Made by a program: the position numbers and the translations under genes
Origin: JACDBD01 sp050743385
Lineage (GTDB): Bacteria; Actinomycetota; Acidimicrobiia; IMCC26256; JACDBD01
NCBI GenBank assembly: GCA_050743385.1
Contig: JBOGFJ010000102.1
Coordinates: 1 to 8,605, forward strand
Direction: 5' to 3'
Length of the DNA stretch: 8,605 bases
Shown: positions 1-5,596 of the stretch, one piece after another
How the letters are laid out: each line of letters opens with the position of its first letter
Numbering within the stretch: position 1 is the stretch's first letter
Notes under the pieces: generated by a model
Told to the model about the DNA's origin: nothing
Database searches by the model: none
What the model saw: the letters and a program-made list of their open reading frames with translations, nothing else

Positions 1-1
1 C

Positions 2-304
2 ATGAACGTCGAGGACTCCCTCGAGAGATTCGGGCTGTCGAAGGAACGCGCCGACGACGTCGCACGCTCGCTCCAGGGCTCGGGTGGCGGCGACCGCTCC
101 GAGTTCACCGCCAAGGCGGGCCGCAAGGCTGAGCAGATCTTCGAGGCGGTGCAGCGCGACTTTGCGCAATCGACGAGGGTGGTGTTCTACGCCATGGCGC
201 TCGTCATGGCGGTCGCGGCGGTGGTCGCGCTGGTCGCCCTGCCGTGGGGACGGCAGGAGACGGTCGTCGACCCCGAGGCCTCCGAGACCGCCCCGACCGG
301 ATAG
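2..304 (+). CDS. C-terminal part of a probable DHA2-family MFS exporter (5' end outside window)
   Basis: The frame is open from the window edge to a TAG at 302-304. The ATG at position 2 is probably an internal Met rather than the start, because the visible 100 residues look like only the tail of a larger protein. A soluble segment (about residues 1-57) ends in AEQIFEAVQRDFAQSTRVVF and leads into one strong hydrophobic helix (about 58-82), then a short polar, acidic tail. From memory of the family, this arrangement of extracytoplasmic loop, last transmembrane helix and short tail is typical of EmrB/QacA-type 14-helix proton-driven drug exporters in actinobacteria. The transport function is inferred from this C-terminal resemblance alone, since no MFS signature motif lies in the window. 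Its stop codon overlaps the Shine-Dalgarno region of the next gene, so the two are probably co-transcribed. Confidence 0.62.
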   Translation: MNVEDSLERFGLSKERADDVARSLQGSGGGDRSEFTAKAGRKAEQIFEAVQRDFAQSTRVVFYAMALVMAVAAVVALVALPWGRQETVVDPEASETAPTG

Positions 305-314
305 GAGAGGACGC

Positions 315-878
315 ATGCAACCGCTCGAGGCCATGGAGACGGCGATCGCGCAGACCCGGCCGATCGTCGCCGCCATCTCCCCCGACCAGTACGAGGGCAC
401 CACCCCCTGTACCGACTGGGATGTCCGGGCGCTGCTCGACCACCTGCTCGGCGTGCTCGCCTTGTGGCGCGACCTCCCGAGCGGGACGGCGGACCCGGCG
501 GTGCTCGGGCAGGCGCACATCGGGGACGATCCGTCACGGTCGTACGACGCCCTCGCTGCCGCCGTGCTGACCGCGTGGCGGGCGGACAGTGTGGTCGACA
601 ACCCGGTGCAGTTCCCGGGCAGCGAGATGCCGGGAGGGTTCGCGGCCCGGATGCTGGCCGGAGACGTGCTGCTCCACGGTTGGGACCTCGCCCGGGCGAC
701 GGGCCAGACGCGGAGCTGGGACGAGGAGCTGGCGGCCGACATCCTCGACTGGCAGGAGCAGGCGGCGCGCCGCTTTCCGCCGGATGTGCGCGCCCGCGCC
801 TTCGCGCCCGAGGTCGCCGTGCCGGCCGGCGCCGACACCATGACTCGGCTCGTCGGCTTCGTCGGCCGCCAGCGGTAG
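315..878 (+). CDS. TIGR03086 family metal-binding protein (MDMPI/DinB-like)
   Basis: This 187-aa protein belongs to the mycothiol-dependent maleylpyruvate isomerase/DinB superfamily of four-helix-bundle metal proteins. Two motifs show this. One is TPCTDWDVRALLDHLLG (about residues 30-46), which contains His43. The other is GDVLLHGWDLARATG (about 116-130), where Asp117 and His121 (D-x3-H) correspond to the second and third metal ligands of the family. The length fits TIGR03086 members. The ATG at 315 is chosen because a strong purine-rich AGGAGAGG (303-310) lies just upstream. The longer frame reading back into the preceding gene is rejected because its upstream residues are Arg/Ser-rich and shadow-like. 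The substrate is unknown. Family members are usually thought to bind a divalent metal and possibly act with mycothiol, but nothing here identifies the reaction. The gene follows the exporter gene by 10 nt and probably shares its transcript. Confidence 0.85.
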   Translation: MQPLEAMETAIAQTRPIVAAISPDQYEGTTPCTDWDVRALLDHLLGVLALWRDLPSGTADPAVLGQAHIGDDPSRSYDALAAAVLTAWRADSVVDNPVQFPGSEMPGGFAARMLAGDVLLHGWDLARATGQTRSWDEELAADILDWQEQAARRFPPDVRARAFAPEVAVPAGADTMTRLVGFVGRQR

Positions 879-880
879 GC

Positions 881-890
881 TGCCCGGGCA
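881..890. repeat. Perfect 10-bp palindrome just after a stop codon
   Basis: TGCCCGGGCA is its own reverse complement and lies 2 nt after the TIGR03086 stop codon. It has no loop and no T-run, so it is a poor terminator. It may be a protein-binding site or chance in GC-rich DNA. Confidence 0.3.
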
Positions 891-903
891 ATCACGACCA
901 TTC

Positions 904-920
904 CCTCGGATCTACCGAGG
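904..920. promoter_or_regulatory. Inverted repeat upstream of the mod operon (candidate operator)
   Basis: CCTCGG-ATCTA-CCGAGG is a perfect 6-bp inverted repeat around a 5-nt centre. It sits 24 nt before the ATG of the HTH-TOBE gene and covers the place where a -35 element would lie for the -10 box at 930-935. This is a natural position for a repressor site, and the adjacent regulator is the obvious candidate to bind it. The alternative is a weak terminator for the upstream gene, but only TT follows the stem, so that reading is less likely. The role is inferred. Confidence 0.45.
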
Positions 921-929
921 TTGATCGGC

Positions 930-935
930 TAGTTT
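930..935 (+). promoter_or_regulatory. -10-like box of a probable leaderless mod operon promoter
   Basis: TAGTTT fits the actinobacterial TANNNT -10 pattern and ends 8 nt before the ATG at 944. Transcription would therefore begin at or very near the start codon. No Shine-Dalgarno sequence precedes the ATG (the sequence is TTTCCCCGCAC), which agrees with a leaderless mRNA. No clear -35 hexamer is visible. Confidence 0.45.
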
Positions 936-943
936 CCCCGCAC

Positions 944-1345
944 ATGCCGAGCTATCGGCCGGGGCAGGCGGCGGAGCTGCTGGGGGTGAGCGTCGACACG
1001 GTGCGGCGCTGGGCCGACAGCGGCAAGCTCCCCACCCGCCGAAGCTCCGGGGGCCAGCGGGTCATCGACGGCGGCGACCTGGCGCGCTTTCTCGCATCCG
1101 CCCCACCGGCAGCCGAGCCCGACGTCATCGTGGGCCGGTCGGCCCGCAACCGCTTCGCCGGCATCGTCACCCGGGTGGAGCGCGACACGGTCACGGCAGT
1201 GGTCGAGATCCAGGCCGGGCCCCACCGGGTGGTGTCGCTCATGACCCGCGAGGCCGCCGACGAGCTCGCCCTCGCCCCGGGCGATCGGGCGGTGGCGGCG
1301 GTCAAGGCGACCAACGTCGTCGTCGAGGTACCGCGCCGGCGGTGA
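944..1345 (+). CDS. HTH-TOBE molybdate-responsive regulator (probable)
   Basis: This 133-aa protein has two parts. Residues about 3-51 are a MerR/excisionase-type helix-turn-helix (YRPGQAAELLGVSVDTVRRW, then a wing ending GGQRVIDGGDLARFL). Residues about 67-131 are a single TOBE/Mop domain (RNRFAGIVTRVERDTVTAVV through VKATNVVVEVP), the fold that binds molybdate or tungstate oxyanions. The final TOBE strand closely resembles the end of the ModC TOBE domain encoded downstream (VKATEITVYPE). Known proteins of this layout lie beside molybdate transport genes and are taken to be molybdate-sensing DNA-binding proteins. Unlike classical ModE it has one TOBE domain and a MerR-like rather than LysR-like HTH, so oligomerisation would be needed to form complete sites. 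The ATG at 944 is chosen because the HTH begins directly after it and upstream residues in this frame look like shadow sequence. Its stop overlaps the modA start by 4 nt (GTGA), making it the first gene of the operon. Confidence 0.85.
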   Translation: MPSYRPGQAAELLGVSVDTVRRWADSGKLPTRRSSGGQRVIDGGDLARFLASAPPAAEPDVIVGRSARNRFAGIVTRVERDTVTAVVEIQAGPHRVVSLMTREAADELALAPGDRAVAAVKATNVVVEVPRRR

Positions 1346-2085
1346 GGCGGCCGGCCGCGTGCGTGATGGTCGCGATGCTCGTGTCGGCCGCAGCCGGCGC
1401 GTGCAGCCGCAGCGCCGACACGATGCAGGTGCTGGCCGCCTCGTCGCTGACCGAAGCGTTCGAGGTCGTCGCCGACCGCTTCGAACGCGCCCACCCCGAC
1501 ACCGACGTGGAGTTGAGCTTCGCGGCATCGTCGGAGCTGGCTGCGCAGATCGAGCAGGGCGTACCGGCGGACGTGTTCGCCGCTGCCGACGAGGTGACCA
1601 TGCAAAGGCTCGTCGACAGGGGCGACGTCGCCGGCGAACCCGCGGCGTTCGCGCGCAACCGGCTCGCCATCGCGGTCGAAGCGGGGAACCCGGAGGCGAT
1701 CAGTTCGCTCGCGGACCTGGCCGAACTTGGGCTCGTCGTCGTGCTGTGTGCGGAGCAGGTGCCGTGCGGTCGGTTCGCGGACGAGGCCCTCGAGCGAGCC
1801 GGCGTGCAGCTCACGCCCGCGACCCGGGCGGAGAACGTGAAGGCTGCGCTCTCGCTCGTACAGCTCGGTGAAGCCGACGCTGCGATCGTGTATGCCACCG
1901 ACGTCGAGGGCAACCCGCAGGTCGAGGGCATCGCCATAGCCGAAGACGAGAACGTCGTCGCGACGTATCCGATCGCCCGCCTCGCGGCGGCCGGTAACGA
2001 GGACGACGCTCGCATATTCGTCGACTTCGTCACCTCGCCCCGCGGTCAGCACGTGCTCGAGTCCTTCGGCTTTCTCGCGCCATGA
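1342..2085 (+). CDS. modA: Molybdate ABC transporter substrate-binding lipoprotein ModA
   Basis: This extracytoplasmic binding protein captures molybdate or tungstate for the ModBC importer. The 247 residues begin with a short signal peptide whose hydrophobic core runs about 8-20 and ends in a plausible lipobox AGAC with Cys21 as the lipidated residue, so it is probably membrane-anchored. The mature part shows the ModA pattern: LAASSLTEAF (about 31-40), FAASSELAAQIEQGVPADVF (60-79), LCAEQVPCGRFA (135-146) and ADAAIVYATDV (178-188). The Ser pairs near 34 and 63 and Tyr184 are at the expected oxyanion-ligand positions. The GTG at 1342 is chosen because it gives the signal peptide and overlaps the regulator stop as GTGA. 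No strong ribosome site precedes it, so translation is probably coupled. It overlaps modB by 4 nt (ATGA). Confidence 0.95.
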   Translation: MRRPAACVMVAMLVSAAAGACSRSADTMQVLAASSLTEAFEVVADRFERAHPDTDVELSFAASSELAAQIEQGVPADVFAAADEVTMQRLVDRGDVAGEPAAFARNRLAIAVEAGNPEAISSLADLAELGLVVVLCAEQVPCGRFADEALERAGVQLTPATRAENVKAALSLVQLGEADAAIVYATDVEGNPQVEGIAIAEDENVVATYPIARLAAAGNEDDARIFVDFVTSPRGQHVLESFGFLAP

Positions 2086-2930
2086 GTCGCCACACCGTGA
2101 ACCGCCGCGCCGGCCGACGCCCGCCCGCCCTCGCGCTCGTCCTCGCGGCGGTGGCCCTCACGACTTTCCTGGTCGTGCCGCTCCTCGGCCTGCTCGAACG
2201 CGCGCCGTGGCGGGAGCTCCCCAGCCTCCTGGGCGAGCCGGAGGTGCGGACCGCGCTCCGGCTCTCCGTCGTGTGCTCCCTCTCGGCGACGCTGCTGTCG
2301 GTCGTGCTGGGCGTGCCCCTGGCATGGCTGCTCGCGCGCACTCGCTTTCCGGGACAGTCCGTGGTGCGCGCGCTCGTCCTGATCCCGATGGTGCTGCCGC
2401 CGGTGGTCGGCGGGGTCGCGCTCCTGCTCGCGTTCGGGCGGCGCGGCCTCGTCGGGCAGTGGCTCGACGAGTGGCTCGACATCCGGCTGCCGTTCACGAC
2501 CCCCGGCGTCATCCTGGCCGAGACCTTCGTGGCCATGCCCTTCCTCGTCGTCACGGTTGAGGCGGCCCTCCGCTCGCTCGATCCCCGGTACGAGGAGGCG
2601 GGGACCACGCTGGGAGCGGGCCGGTGGACGGTGTTCCGCCGGGTCACGCTGCCGATGATCGGCCCGTCGCTGGCCGCGGGTGCCGCCCTCACGTGGGCGC
2701 GGGCCCTGGGCGAGTTCGGCGCCACCATCACGTTCGCGGGCAACTTCGAGGGCCGGACCCAAACCATGCCGCTGGCGGTGTTCCTCGCGCTCCAGACCAA
2801 CCCGCCCGCGGCCATCGCGTTGAGCCTGGTGCTGCTGGCCATCTCGGTGACCGTGCTCGCAGTCGTCGGAGCGCGCGTGCTGGGCGGGCAGCGCGAGCGG
2901 GAAGCCACCGCCGCCGCCGTGCCGCTGTGA
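2082..2930 (+). CDS. modB: Molybdate ABC transporter permease ModB
   Basis: This inner-membrane permease forms the molybdate channel as a homodimer, coupled to ModC. The 282-aa protein has about six hydrophobic segments (roughly 15-37, 62-85, 96-118, 141-160, 193-213 and 246-266). The cytoplasmic coupling (EAA) loop lies at about 171-190, EEAGTTLGAGRWTVFRRVTL, followed by Pro191, and contacts the ATPase. The region ALGEFGATITFAGN (208-221), just after the loop, is typical of ModB/CysW-type permeases. Length is a little above that of short ModB proteins because of the Arg-rich N-terminus and an Ala-rich tail. The ATG at 2082 overlaps the modA stop as ATGA with no evident ribosome site, suggesting reinitiation after modA. 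It overlaps modC by 4 nt. Confidence 0.95.
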   Translation: MSRHTVNRRAGRRPPALALVLAAVALTTFLVVPLLGLLERAPWRELPSLLGEPEVRTALRLSVVCSLSATLLSVVLGVPLAWLLARTRFPGQSVVRALVLIPMVLPPVVGGVALLLAFGRRGLVGQWLDEWLDIRLPFTTPGVILAETFVAMPFLVVTVEAALRSLDPRYEEAGTTLGAGRWTVFRRVTLPMIGPSLAAGAALTWARALGEFGATITFAGNFEGRTQTMPLAVFLALQTNPPAAIALSLVLLAISVTVLAVVGARVLGGQREREATAAAVPL

Positions 2931-3985
2931 GTCTCGACGCTCGCGTCGTCGTACGGCTGGGCACTCTCGATCTCGACGTCGAGATACGCGCAGAACCCGG
3001 CGAGCTCGTGGTCGTCGCCGGTCCGAACGGTGCGGGGAAGACCACGCTGTTACGTGCGCTCGCGGGAAGCGAACCTCTCACCGAGGGTCACGTGCGGCTC
3101 GACGACGAGTGTCTCGACGATCCCGCGCGCGACCGGTTCGTCCCTCCCGAGGCGCGCTCCGTGGGCGTCGTGTTCCAGGATCTCCTCCTGTTCCCGCACT
3201 TGAGCGCGCTCGAGAACGTCGCGTTCGGGTTGCGAGCAGGCGGTGTTCCCCGCGTCGAGGCCCGCCGCCGCGCTCACGCGTGGCTCGACCGGGTGGGGTT
3301 GGCGGCATCGGTGCGCGCCCGCCCGGCGGAGCTCTCCGGTGGTCAGGCCCAGCGGGTAGCGCTCGCCCGCGCTCTCGCGAGAGACCCCCGGCTGTTGCTA
3401 CTCGACGAGCCGCTGGCCGCGCTCGATGCGACGCTGCGCGTGGAGATCCGTCGTGTGCTCCGGCGCCACCTCGACTCGTATCCCGGAGTGCGCGTGCTCG
3501 TCACTCACGATCCGATCGAGGCGATGGCCCTGGCGGCGCGCCTCCTGATCGTCGAGCGAGGACGCATCGTCCAGGAGGGGGCGCCCGCCGACGTTCGCTC
3601 CCGGCCTCGATCACGGTATGTCGCCGACCTCGTCGGCGTGAACCTGCTGCGCGGCCGTGGCGTCGACGGTGCGGTCGCACTCGAGACCGGAGGGATGCTC
3701 ATCGCGGCCGATCAGGTTCCCCTCCACGAACCGGTCCTCGCGGTCGTGCACCCACACGCGGTGTCGCTCCACCGCCGATCGCCCGAGGGCAGCCCGCGCA
3801 ACGTGTGGGAGACGCGCGTCGAGGGCGTCGACGACGAGGGGACGCGCATGCGAGTGCGGCTCGGCCCGCCGATCCCGATCGTCGCGGAGGTCACACCGAC
3901 CGCGGCCCGCGAGCTCGGGCTCGGCGCGGGAACACCGGTGTGGGCCTCGGTCAAGGCGACCGAGATCACCGTGTACCCCGAGTGA
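2927..3985 (+). CDS. modC: Molybdate ABC transporter ATP-binding protein ModC
   Basis: This cytoplasmic ATPase powers molybdate import. The 352-aa protein has every ABC motif in order: Walker A GPNGAGKTT (32-40), Q-loop FQD (83-85), signature LSGGQ (136-140), Walker B LLLLDEP (156-162) with D-loop LAALD (163-167), and switch His194 in VTHD. After the nucleotide-binding domain, residues about 283-352 form a TOBE domain (RNVWETRVEGVDDEGTRMRV through VKATEITVYPE), as in ModC proteins. The GTG at 2927 is chosen because it overlaps the modB stop as GTGA and puts Walker A at the normal distance from the N-terminus. The same frame stays open further upstream inside modB, but that part has no ABC features. 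Its stop is only 3 nt from the end of the convergent membrane gene, so any terminator must lie inside that gene. None is visible. Confidence 0.95.
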   Translation: MSLDARVVVRLGTLDLDVEIRAEPGELVVVAGPNGAGKTTLLRALAGSEPLTEGHVRLDDECLDDPARDRFVPPEARSVGVVFQDLLLFPHLSALENVAFGLRAGGVPRVEARRRAHAWLDRVGLAASVRARPAELSGGQAQRVALARALARDPRLLLLDEPLAALDATLRVEIRRVLRRHLDSYPGVRVLVTHDPIEAMALAARLLIVERGRIVQEGAPADVRSRPRSRYVADLVGVNLLRGRGVDGAVALETGGMLIAADQVPLHEPVLAVVHPHAVSLHRRSPEGSPRNVWETRVEGVDDEGTRMRVRLGPPIPIVAEVTPTAARELGLGAGTPVWASVKATEITVYPE

Positions 3986-3988
3986 CCG

Positions 3989-4243
3989 TCAGCCGACGAG
4001 GAACGAAGCGACGCCCCACACCATGACGACGAATCCGAGCACCATGTACAGCACCGTGCGGGCAACCGGCGCGCGTGCCAGATCGGCGGAACGCTCGCCA
4101 CCCGCGCCTCCCGGCTTCGCCGGGCGCGCCGGTGCGATCGGGGGATCGTTGCGGCGACGGACGAGGGCGACCAGGTTGCCGATGAAGAGCGCGGCCCCGA
4201 CCGCCGCGATCAGCTCCCGCAGAACCTCGTCGTAGAAGCTCAC
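3989..4243 (-). CDS. Small two-helix membrane protein, function unknown
   Basis: I do not recognise this 84-aa protein. It has a hydrophobic helix at about 9-28 (ELIAAVGAALFIGNLVALV), a basic, Pro/Ala/Gly-rich hydrophilic linker (about 29-61, starting RRRNDPPIAPARPAKP) and a second helix at about 62-83 (RTVLYMVLGFVVMVWGVASF). Positive residues flanking the helices suggest that both ends face the periplasm or exterior and the linker is cytoplasmic, but this is only a charge-based guess. The GTG at 4241-4243 is the only reasonable start. It has no Shine-Dalgarno sequence but follows a TACGAT box by 6 nt. It lies 34 nt downstream of the DUF2269-like membrane gene on the same strand and may work with it. 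A shadow frame is unlikely, given the clean two-helix pattern that fills the gap between neighbours. Confidence 0.72.
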   Translation of the reverse strand: MSFYDEVLRELIAAVGAALFIGNLVALVRRRNDPPIAPARPAKPGGAGGERSADLARAPVARTVLYMVLGFVVMVWGVASFLVG

Positions 4244-4249
4244 GCACCC

Positions 4250-4255
4250 ATCGTA
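4250..4255 (-). promoter_or_regulatory. -10-like box for the small membrane gene (leaderless spacing)
   Basis: Read on the minus strand, TACGAT fits TANNNT and is followed by 6 nt and then the GTG start at 4243. It lies within a 10-bp sequence (CTCTACGATG) that recurs exactly upstream of the neighbouring membrane gene at 4833-4842. No good -35 element is evident. Confidence 0.4.
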
Positions 4256-4277
4256 GAGACCTGCGCTCGGTCCACCC

Positions 4278-4799
4278 CTACGCGCCCGGCTTGAAGATCA
4301 TCAAGTAGAGGATCACGACGAGGAGGACGTTGAGCGTGGCCCCCGTCGCGCCCACCCGCTTCCCGCTCTCCGCGAGCGCGGCCGCCTGGGGCGGCGGTCC
4401 CCCGGCGCCGGGCGGCGGCGGACCACCGGTCACCATCTCCTCCATCAAGGTGATCATGCGCCGCACGTTCGGTTGGAGGATCCCGTGGGACAGGCCGATC
4501 CCCACGACGTAGAGGAGCATCGACAGCCAGATCCACGTGTCGCCGAAGCTCCAGGCCTCGTCGCTCATGAGCACCAAGAGGAAACCGAGCACGAACACGG
4601 CGTAGATGAAGTACTCGGCGATCTTCGCCACCAGAAAGTTGGCCTGCAGGATCGCCAGACCCTCAGACCCGCGCCGCGCCCGAACCTGCGCGCCGTAGAT
4701 CGCGTTGAGGAACACCGCCCCGAACCCGATGATCGCGGTGAGGATGTGCAGGAGCAGGACGAGATCGTAGGAATCGTCACCGACCGCAGCCAAGATCAC
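4278..4799 (-). CDS. DUF2269-like integral membrane protein, function unknown
   Basis: This 173-aa protein has about four hydrophobic helices (12-34, 59-78, 88-107 and 153-169). His18 in helix 1 (LLLHILTAIIGFGAVF) and His105 near the end of helix 3 are of the kind seen in DUF2269-type predicted membrane proteins. Between helices 3 and 4 is a hydrophilic segment with a Pro/Gly-rich stretch (TGGPPPPGAGGPPP, about 124-137), probably a flexible cytoplasmic linker. The GTG at 4797-4799 is preferred because an AGGAGG (4807-4812) stands exactly 7 nt upstream. A longer in-frame version from 4835 would add a basic 12-residue stretch encoded by the ribosome-site region and is unlikely. The gene is divergent from nucS and lies upstream of the small membrane gene. 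Family assignment rests on overall pattern, and no biochemical role can be read from the sequence. Confidence 0.8.
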   Translation of the reverse strand: MILAAVGDDSYDLVLLLHILTAIIGFGAVFLNAIYGAQVRARRGSEGLAILQANFLVAKIAEYFIYAVFVLGFLLVLMSDEAWSFGDTWIWLSMLLYVVGIGLSHGILQPNVRRMITLMEEMVTGGPPPPGAGGPPPQAAALAESGKRVGATGATLNVLLVVILYLMIFKPGA

Positions 4800-4806
4800 C
4801 GGCAGA

Positions 4807-4812
4807 CCTCCT
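4807..4812 (-). promoter_or_regulatory. Ribosome binding site fixing the DUF2269-like gene start
   Basis: Minus-strand AGGAGG lies 7 nt before the GTG at 4799. This optimal spacing decides between that start and the alternative at 4835, which lies upstream of the site. Confidence 0.75.
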
Positions 4813-4833
4813 CGACGTCGACACGACCGGCGC

Positions 4834-4839
4834 ATCGTA
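4834..4839 (-). promoter_or_regulatory. -10-like box for the DUF2269-like gene
   Basis: Minus-strand TACGAT (TANNNT) would start transcription near 4827 and give a leader of about 28 nt containing the AGGAGG site. A TTGTAG lies upstream, but at 20 nt the spacing is too long for a standard -35. The hexamer is identical to the one before the small membrane gene. Confidence 0.3.
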
Positions 4840-4857
4840 GAGGGGGCGCGACGCCTG

Positions 4858-4866
4858 TGCTACAAC
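4858..4866 (+). promoter_or_regulatory. Extended -10-like promoter of nucS
   Basis: TGCTACAAC matches an extended -10 (TGn plus a hexamer close to TATAAT) and ends 6 nt before the nucS GTG at 4873. No Shine-Dalgarno sequence is present, so the transcript is probably leaderless. The last base of the hexamer is C rather than T, which weakens the match. Confidence 0.4.
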
Positions 4867-4872
4867 CCGCCC

Positions 4873-5532
4873 GTGCGTCTGCTCGTCGCGTGGTGCTCGG
4901 TCGAGTACGAGGGCCGCTTGGGCGCGCATCTGCCACCGGCGCTCCGGCTCATCCTGTTGAAGGCCGACGGGTCGATCGCGGTGCATGCCGACTCCAAGGC
5001 GTACCAGCCGCTGAACTGGATGAGCCCGCCGTGCCGGATTCTCGAAGGCGACGGCAGGATCACCGCATCCACTCCGAAGGGCGAACGCCTGGTGATCGAG
5101 CTGCTCGATGTCGTGCACGATCTCACCGTCGATCTCGGCGACGACCCCGGCCTCGCGAAGGACGGCGTCGAGGCCGAGCTCCAGCAACTACTGGCGGCCC
5201 GCGTCGACGCCCTGCGCGCCGACCTCCGCATCGTGCGGCGTGAGTATCCCACCGACATCGGGCCCGTCGATCTGTTGTGTCGCGATGGCGACGGGCGCGC
5301 GGTCGTCGTCGAGGTCAAGCGCGTCGGCGAGATCGCCGGTGTCGAGCAGCTGCTGCGCTACCAGGAACGCCTCGACCGAGACACGGCCCTCGCGCCGACC
5401 GCCGGGATGTTCGTGGCCACGCGCATCAAACCTCAGGCGCGCGTCTTCGCCGAGAGCAAGGGTGTGCTGTGCGTGGAGGTGGACCTCGAAGAGCTGCGCG
5501 CCGGCGCGCCGGTCGATCCACGCCTCTTCTGA
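4873..5532 (+). CDS. nucS: Mismatch-specific endonuclease NucS (EndoMS)
   Basis: NucS makes double-strand cuts at certain mismatches and carries out non-canonical mismatch repair in actinobacteria that lack MutS/MutL. The 219-aa protein matches the family over its whole length. The N-terminal DNA-binding and dimerisation domain includes VEYEGRLGAHLPPALRL (10-26), KADGSIAVHADSKAYQPLNW (30-49) and MSPPC (50-54). The C-terminal RecB-like nuclease domain has acidic residues around 100-102, then GPVDLL with Asp133 and VVVEVKR with Glu147 and Lys149, forming the D-(E-x-K) catalytic core. The protein ends in DPRLF. A short C-terminal hydrophobic motif of this kind in NucS is known to bind the replication sliding clamp, and its presence suggests that mode is kept here. 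The GTG at 4873 gives the normal N-terminus (MRLLVAWCSVEY). There is no ribosome site and the start lies 6 nt after a -10-like box, so leaderless expression is likely. It is divergent from the membrane gene and convergent with the crotonase gene. Confidence 0.95.
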   Translation: MRLLVAWCSVEYEGRLGAHLPPALRLILLKADGSIAVHADSKAYQPLNWMSPPCRILEGDGRITASTPKGERLVIELLDVVHDLTVDLGDDPGLAKDGVEAELQQLLAARVDALRADLRIVRREYPTDIGPVDLLCRDGDGRAVVVEVKRVGEIAGVEQLLRYQERLDRDTALAPTAGMFVATRIKPQARVFAESKGVLCVEVDLEELRAGAPVDPRLF

Positions 5533-5563
5533 CGCTCTGGTCGCACTCGCTCCGCTCGTCGCT

Positions 5564-5596
5564 CCGCGGTGGCAGTCAGCCGGTCCCGAACCGCGG
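5564..5596. terminator. Weak inverted repeat at the nucS/crotonase convergent junction
   Basis: CCGCGGT (5564-5570) and ACCGCGG (5590-5596) form a 7-bp stem around a 19-nt loop. It straddles the end of the minus-strand crotonase gene and lies about 30 nt beyond the nucS stop. No T-run follows on either strand, so if it terminates transcription it is not a classical intrinsic terminator. It could be chance in GC-rich sequence. Confidence 0.2.

Noticed and set aside
952..2052. Long minus-strand open frame opposite the HTH-TOBE gene and modA
   Set aside because: It is an antisense shadow: the plus-strand frames encode clear HTH-TOBE and ModA motifs, while this frame has no recognisable domain. 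Long antisense frames are expected at this GC content.
4800..4835. Upstream start for the DUF2269-like protein giving a basic 12-residue extension
   Set aside because: The extension is encoded across the AGGAGG site that fits the GTG at 4799 exactly, and it is Arg-rich, unlike a membrane protein N-terminus.
5547..5567. Direct repeat TCGCTCCGC (5547-5555 and 5559-5567) after nucS
   Set aside because: It is short and built from simple C/T/G triplets of a kind common in GC-rich genomes. There are no further copies in the window and no link to a mobile element.
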